Source: Aeromicrobium phragmitis (GTDB lineage Bacteria; Actinomycetota; Actinomycetes; Propionibacteriales; Nocardioidaceae). From it: DNA of 64,000 bases. Positions within the stretch are counted from its first letter, which is position 1. Each line of letters begins with the position of its first letter. This document shows positions 61,092-64,000 of this stretch, piece by piece. Below the pieces are notes generated by a model. The model did not search any database. It had not been told where the DNA came from and worked only from the letters and a program-made list of their open reading frames with translations. The translations under genes and the position numbers were made by a program. The stretch lies in the NCBI RefSeq assembly GCF_003674095.1, contig NZ_RDBF01000001.1:372001-436000 (forward strand). The letters run 5' to 3'.

Positions 61092-62657
61092 ATGAGGATT
61101 CTCGGTTCCAGCCTCCTGGCCACGGGGCTCAGCGCTCTGCTGGTCGCCGCTCCGCTCCCGGCATCGGCGCAGGACTCCGTCGCGTACACCTCGTACGCGG
61201 AAGCACAGTTCCTGGCCGGCAAGAACGCCCTCGGCGAGCTCGTCAACATCATCGGCGACGGCGTCGAAGAGGAGGGCGCCTCGCTGTCCTTCCCCGAGGG
61301 CGGCGAGCAGTTCACCCTGAGCCCGCTGCAGGCACTCGACCAGCTGACGATCCCGGTCGGCGACACGTTGCTCGGCAGTGAGATCGGTCCGGTCGGCTCC
61401 TACGCTGCGGCCGGAAACGGCGGGTCGTCGCGTGCGGCGAGCGGTGCGGTGACCAAGGACGGCATCGTGCACGTCGGCGGCGAGGGTCAGCCGGCCGACT
61501 CCTTCGCGACGCTCAGTCTCTCGAACGGCTCGTTGGAGCCGCTGACGGAGCTGCTGTTGGATCTTCGCCTCGAGTTGGGCGCCATCTCCTCGTCGGCCGA
61601 GCAGGCGTCACCGACCGCCGCCGTCGAGCGCTCCTACTCGATCGCCGGCTCGCAGCTCGTGCTGGACGTGCCGTTGCTGGAGACGATCAACTCCTCGCTC
61701 GGCGGCGCGCCGAGCCTGTCGCTTCCCGAGGAGGCGACGGTCGGCCTCGCGGAGGTCTGCGAGATCCTCGCCGGCGTCCTTACCGCGCCGTTGCCCGGGG
61801 GCGGCGAGATCAATGTGTGCGAGCAGCTCGAGGATCTGCTCGGGGTCAAGATCACCGGGCTGAACGCTCTGACCGACGGCCTGGAGAGTTACACGGCCAA
61901 TGGCATCGCGTTCGACCTCGCCGCGGGCACCATCACGGTCGATCTCGCCACCGTCCTGGATCGCGTGCTCGGCCTAGACATCAACAACCTCCCGGAGAAC
62001 ACCGACCTGCTGCACACGGTGCTCCCCGCTTTGGTCCAGCAGCTGCCCGGTCTCGTCCAGGCCTTCTACGACGACATCGTCGCTCAGCTCCTCGACCAAC
62101 TCGGGATCTCCCTGCTGATCGGCGGTTTCGAGGCACCGCTGCCGATCGAGAGCCTGACGCGTGACGCCCTGCGGCCACTGCTCGACACCATCTTCGAGCA
62201 GCTGCGGCCGGCGCTCGAACAGATCGTGGAGCCGCTGGCCGACGGCCTCGGTACCCTCACCGAGCAGCTGGCGCAGATCGCGCAGATCCTGGTCAACGTG
62301 CCGGACGAGTACACGGCACTCAGCAACGCCGACACCTCGCAGGGCGAGGTCCACTCGATCTCCGCGCTGCGAGTGAAGCTCTTCGATCTCGGCGGCGGTG
62401 ACGGTCAGCTCGCCGACCTGTTGCTCGCGAACTCGCTCGTCGGCCCGAACCAGGCGCTCGACGTGACGGTCCCGGACGATCCGGGACCGAACGACCCGGC
62501 CGACCGGGACGAGAACAACGTGGGCGGCCTGCTGCCGCGCACGGGCGTCGGACTGCTGGCTCCGGTGCTGTTCGCCGGCCTCGCCATCCTCGGCACGGGC
62601 TACCTGCTCACCCGACGGGGCAAGGGGGATGAGGCCGGGCCGCTCGGCCTGAGCTGA
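61092..62657 (+). CDS. Choice-of-anchor G surface protein with LPRTG sorting signal
   Basis: 521 residues. A signal peptide (LATGLSALLVAAPLPASA-QD, residues 1-27) leads into a repetitive, leucine-rich body: AYTSYAEAQFLAGKNALGEL, then helices such as LEQIVEPLADGLGTLTEQLA. The C-terminus is LPRTG followed by a hydrophobic helix and a basic tail (LLTRRGKGDEAG), a true LPXTG cell-wall sorting signal. It matches the actinobacterial choice-of-anchor G family. It would be attached to peptidoglycan by a sortase A- or C-type enzyme not encoded in the window. A strong terminator follows. Confidence 0.85.
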   Translation: MRILGSSLLATGLSALLVAAPLPASAQDSVAYTSYAEAQFLAGKNALGELVNIIGDGVEEEGASLSFPEGGEQFTLSPLQALDQLTIPVGDTLLGSEIGPVGSYAAAGNGGSSRAASGAVTKDGIVHVGGEGQPADSFATLSLSNGSLEPLTELLLDLRLELGAISSSAEQASPTAAVERSYSIAGSQLVLDVPLLETINSSLGGAPSLSLPEEATVGLAEVCEILAGVLTAPLPGGGEINVCEQLEDLLGVKITGLNALTDGLESYTANGIAFDLAAGTITVDLATVLDRVLGLDINNLPENTDLLHTVLPALVQQLPGLVQAFYDDIVAQLLDQLGISLLIGGFEAPLPIESLTRDALRPLLDTIFEQLRPALEQIVEPLADGLGTLTEQLAQIAQILVNVPDEYTALSNADTSQGEVHSISALRVKLFDLGGGDGQLADLLLANSLVGPNQALDVTVPDDPGPNDPADRDENNVGGLLPRTGVGLLAPVLFAGLAILGTGYLLTRRGKGDEAGPLGLS

Positions 62658-62672
62658 ATCCAGCACGAGACC

Positions 62673-62709
62673 ACGAAGGGCCGCAGCTCGGGGGGCTGCG
62701 GCCCTTCGT
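62673..62709. terminator. Intrinsic terminator after the LPRTG surface protein
   Basis: A perfect 14-bp stem (62674-62687 with 62695-62708; CGAAGGGCCGCAGC) with a 7-nt loop, extended by one A-T pair. It stops transcription from the left and can also serve the opposing acyl-CoA dehydrogenase. Confidence 0.85.
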
Positions 62710-62738
62710 CGTGTCTCGGCACTGCTCCGGCCTGCTCA

Positions 62739-62780
62739 GGTGGTCGAGTAGCCGCGAGGAACGAGCGGCGTATCGCGACA
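62739..62780. repeat. GGTGGTCGAGTAG element, half copy
   Basis: GGTGGTCGAGTAG (62739-62751) is followed by CGAGGAACGAG and CGTATCG as in the two copies near 16.1-16.3 kb, but the right arm is missing. This third site shows the element is dispersed, and truncated here. Confidence 0.75.
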
Positions 62781-62804
62781 CACTCGGTCGTCGCCGGTTA
62801 CCGC

Positions 62805-63956
62805 TCAGCCGATCGGGTCGAGGACCTCGTGGTCGCTCACCTGAGCGGCGAGGCGGGCGCGATGGAAGGGGCCGTCGCCGATGAGGTGCTCGATCGCGGT
62901 GAGCCGGCTCATGTAGTGGCCCACGCTGTACTCGGCCGTCATGCCGATGCCCCCGTGCAGCTGGATCGCGTCCTGGCCGAGGTGACGGCCGGCCCGGCTC
63001 ACCTGGAGGGCCGCTTGAGCCACCGCAGCCGGGACATCGACGTCCTGGCCCTCGGCAGCAGCATCGAGGACGATCGTCGCCCAGGTGACGGTGCTGCGCG
63101 CCAGCTCCAGCGAGACGTACATGTCGGCGGCACGGAACGTGAGGGCCTGGAACGTGTTGAGCGTGACGCCGAACTGCTTGCGCGTCTTGAGGTAGCCGAC
63201 GGTGGTCTCGAGTGCCGTGGACATCGCGCCGAGCGCCTCGTGGCCGTACGCGACCCGCGCAGCGTCGACGGCCGCCTCGAGCAGCGGCGCCTGGTCACGG
63301 CTCACGTCGCCGAGCGGGGAGGCGGGGGTGGCCTGGAGCTCCACGCGAGCTGCCCGCAGGCCGTCGTGCGTGATGTACCCGTCGCGCGTGAGGCCCGCGG
63401 CCTCGGGCGAGACGACGAACAAGCCCGTGCCGACGTCGGTCGCCGCGCTGACGATGAGCACATCGGCTCGGGCGCCCCACAGCACGGGCTCCTTGACGCC
63501 GCTGAGCGTCCACCGATCGTTCGCCCACGTGGCGGTGACGCGCTCGGCGTCCGACGCCCAGCGGCGACCCGGTTCGAGCCACGCCACCACGGGCAGACTC
63601 TCGCCCGCGACGAGCGGCTCCAGGAGGGCTGCGCGCTGCTGATCGTCGGCGGCGGAGGCGATGAGCCCGCCGGCGAGCACGACGGCCTCGACGAAGGGTT
63701 CGGGAGCGAGAACGCGGCCGAGTTCCTCGGCGACGAGGGAGACCTCGACCGGCCCGGCGCCCATCCCGCCGTCCTCCTCGGCGAAGGGGAGTCCGAGCAG
63801 ACCCATCTCAGCGAGCTTGCGCCAGGTGTCCTCGCCGAAGCCCGGCTCCGTCGAGACGACCTCGCGGCGGGTTTCCGAGGACGGGTAGGCCCGGGCGAGG
63901 AGCCCGCGCACAGCCCCCTTGAGGGCTTCTTGTTCAGCGTCGATCGTGAAGTCCAT
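62805..63956 (-). CDS. Acyl-CoA dehydrogenase, FadE-like
   Basis: 383 residues. The FAD fold shows EALKGAVRGLLARAYPSSET at the start and LPFAEEDGGMGAGPVEVSLV; the helical domain has TRKQFGVTLNTFQALTFRAA and LHGGIGMTAEYSVGHYMSRL. The tail ends without the Glu base of the classical E-G-T motif, so it may be the partner subunit of a heteromeric enzyme, as in actinobacterial steroid and branched-acid catabolism. It begins 6 nt from the stop of a second acyl-CoA dehydrogenase gene, which would be that partner. Confidence 0.88.
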   Translation of the reverse strand: MDFTIDAEQEALKGAVRGLLARAYPSSETRREVVSTEPGFGEDTWRKLAEMGLLGLPFAEEDGGMGAGPVEVSLVAEELGRVLAPEPFVEAVVLAGGLIASAADDQQRAALLEPLVAGESLPVVAWLEPGRRWASDAERVTATWANDRWTLSGVKEPVLWGARADVLIVSAATDVGTGLFVVSPEAAGLTRDGYITHDGLRAARVELQATPASPLGDVSRDQAPLLEAAVDAARVAYGHEALGAMSTALETTVGYLKTRKQFGVTLNTFQALTFRAADMYVSLELARSTVTWATIVLDAAAEGQDVDVPAAVAQAALQVSRAGRHLGQDAIQLHGGIGMTAEYSVGHYMSRLTAIEHLIGDGPFHRARLAAQVSDHEVLDPIG

Positions 63957-63962
63957 GTCAGA

Positions 63963-64000
63963 TCACAGTCCCAGGATGGTGCCGGCGATGATGGTGCGCT
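63963..64000 (-). CDS. Acyl-CoA dehydrogenase, C-terminal fragment at window edge
   Basis: Only the last 11 residues and the stop are in the window: RTIIAGTILGL. This matches the usual C-terminus after the E-I-Q-R motif of acyl-CoA dehydrogenases. It lies directly upstream of the gene at 62805 on the same strand, suggesting a co-transcribed FadE-type pair. The identification rests on these few residues. Confidence 0.55.
   Translation of the reverse strand, partial: RTIIAGTILGL

Noticed and set aside
60101-61366. A 421-codon open frame on the minus strand running under the tRNA tail, methyltransferase and leader of the surface protein
   Set aside because: It covers a tRNA gene, its terminators and a real gene on the other strand. 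Its repeated text comes only from the duplicated 31-nt segment. GC-rich DNA leaves such frames open by chance.

Overview
The window is high-GC DNA from a free-living actinobacterium. The evidence is actinobacterial NHEJ genes (Ku plus a Pol-PE-Lig LigD), a LytR_C protein, a GAF-ANTAR protein, a protocatechuate cluster in the order pcaHGBL-R-FIJ with a fused PcaL, a small SRP RNA, and many leaderless-type promoters. Gene content and the dispersed GGTGGTCGAGTAG repeat suggest Nocardioidaceae (for example Aeromicrobium or Nocardioides), but the genus cannot be fixed from sequence alone. No phage, insertion sequence, integrase or CRISPR array is visible.

1-11.3 kb: the C-terminal part of a GH15 glycosidase; a large DUF11-repeat surface protein with a sortase-like tail, divergent from a LuxR regulator; a second LuxR regulator; a CsbD-like stress protein; and a DNA end-joining block (ligD, ku) with a GAF-ANTAR gene lodged between the two. 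11.4-16.1 kb: a LysE exporter, an SDR, and pntAB transhydrogenase followed by two inverted-repeat elements. 16.3-25.5 kb: an ArsR/SRPBCC pair, upp, tadA with its partner gene, a flavin monooxygenase/FMN reductase pair, tRNA-Ser(CGA), DUF4396 and DUF2277 proteins, an MFS exporter lying between 27-bp direct repeats (a probable inserted cassette), and a MalY-type lyase. 25.6-29.8 kb: an LLM oxidoreductase coupled to a signal-less class A beta-lactamase-like protein, a TetR/EamA pair, and a second TetR.

29.9-43.0 kb is the most distinctive part. A PotABCD-type ABC importer is coupled by start/stop overlaps to an ADP-forming acyl-CoA synthetase, an AruI-like ThDP decarboxylase, an aldehyde dehydrogenase, a 2-hydroxyacid dehydrogenase and an acyl-CoA dehydrogenase, then EamA and nitronate monooxygenase genes. 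Read as a pathway this would import a probably cationic acid, oxidise the 2-hydroxyacid, decarboxylate it, oxidise the aldehyde, activate it to a CoA thioester and desaturate it. The promoter carries a palindrome and the adjacent TetR is the likely regulator. The substrate is unknown.

42.9-58.9 kb: adenosine deaminase, an Asp-nucleophile hydrolase and two DUF202 proteins, then a complete route from quinate/shikimate to central metabolism. It comprises an MHS transporter, shikimate/quinate dehydrogenase, a TetR regulator, QsuB-type dehydroshikimate dehydratase, type II dehydroquinate dehydratase, pcaHGBL, pcaR and pcaFIJ. Two near-identical TetR operators and two IclR operators can be read directly. 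58.9-64 kb: a LytR_C gene pair, SRP RNA, tRNA-Ser(GGA) with a duplicated 3' tail, a methyltransferase, an LPRTG-anchored choice-of-anchor G protein, and a pair of acyl-CoA dehydrogenases cut by the window edge.
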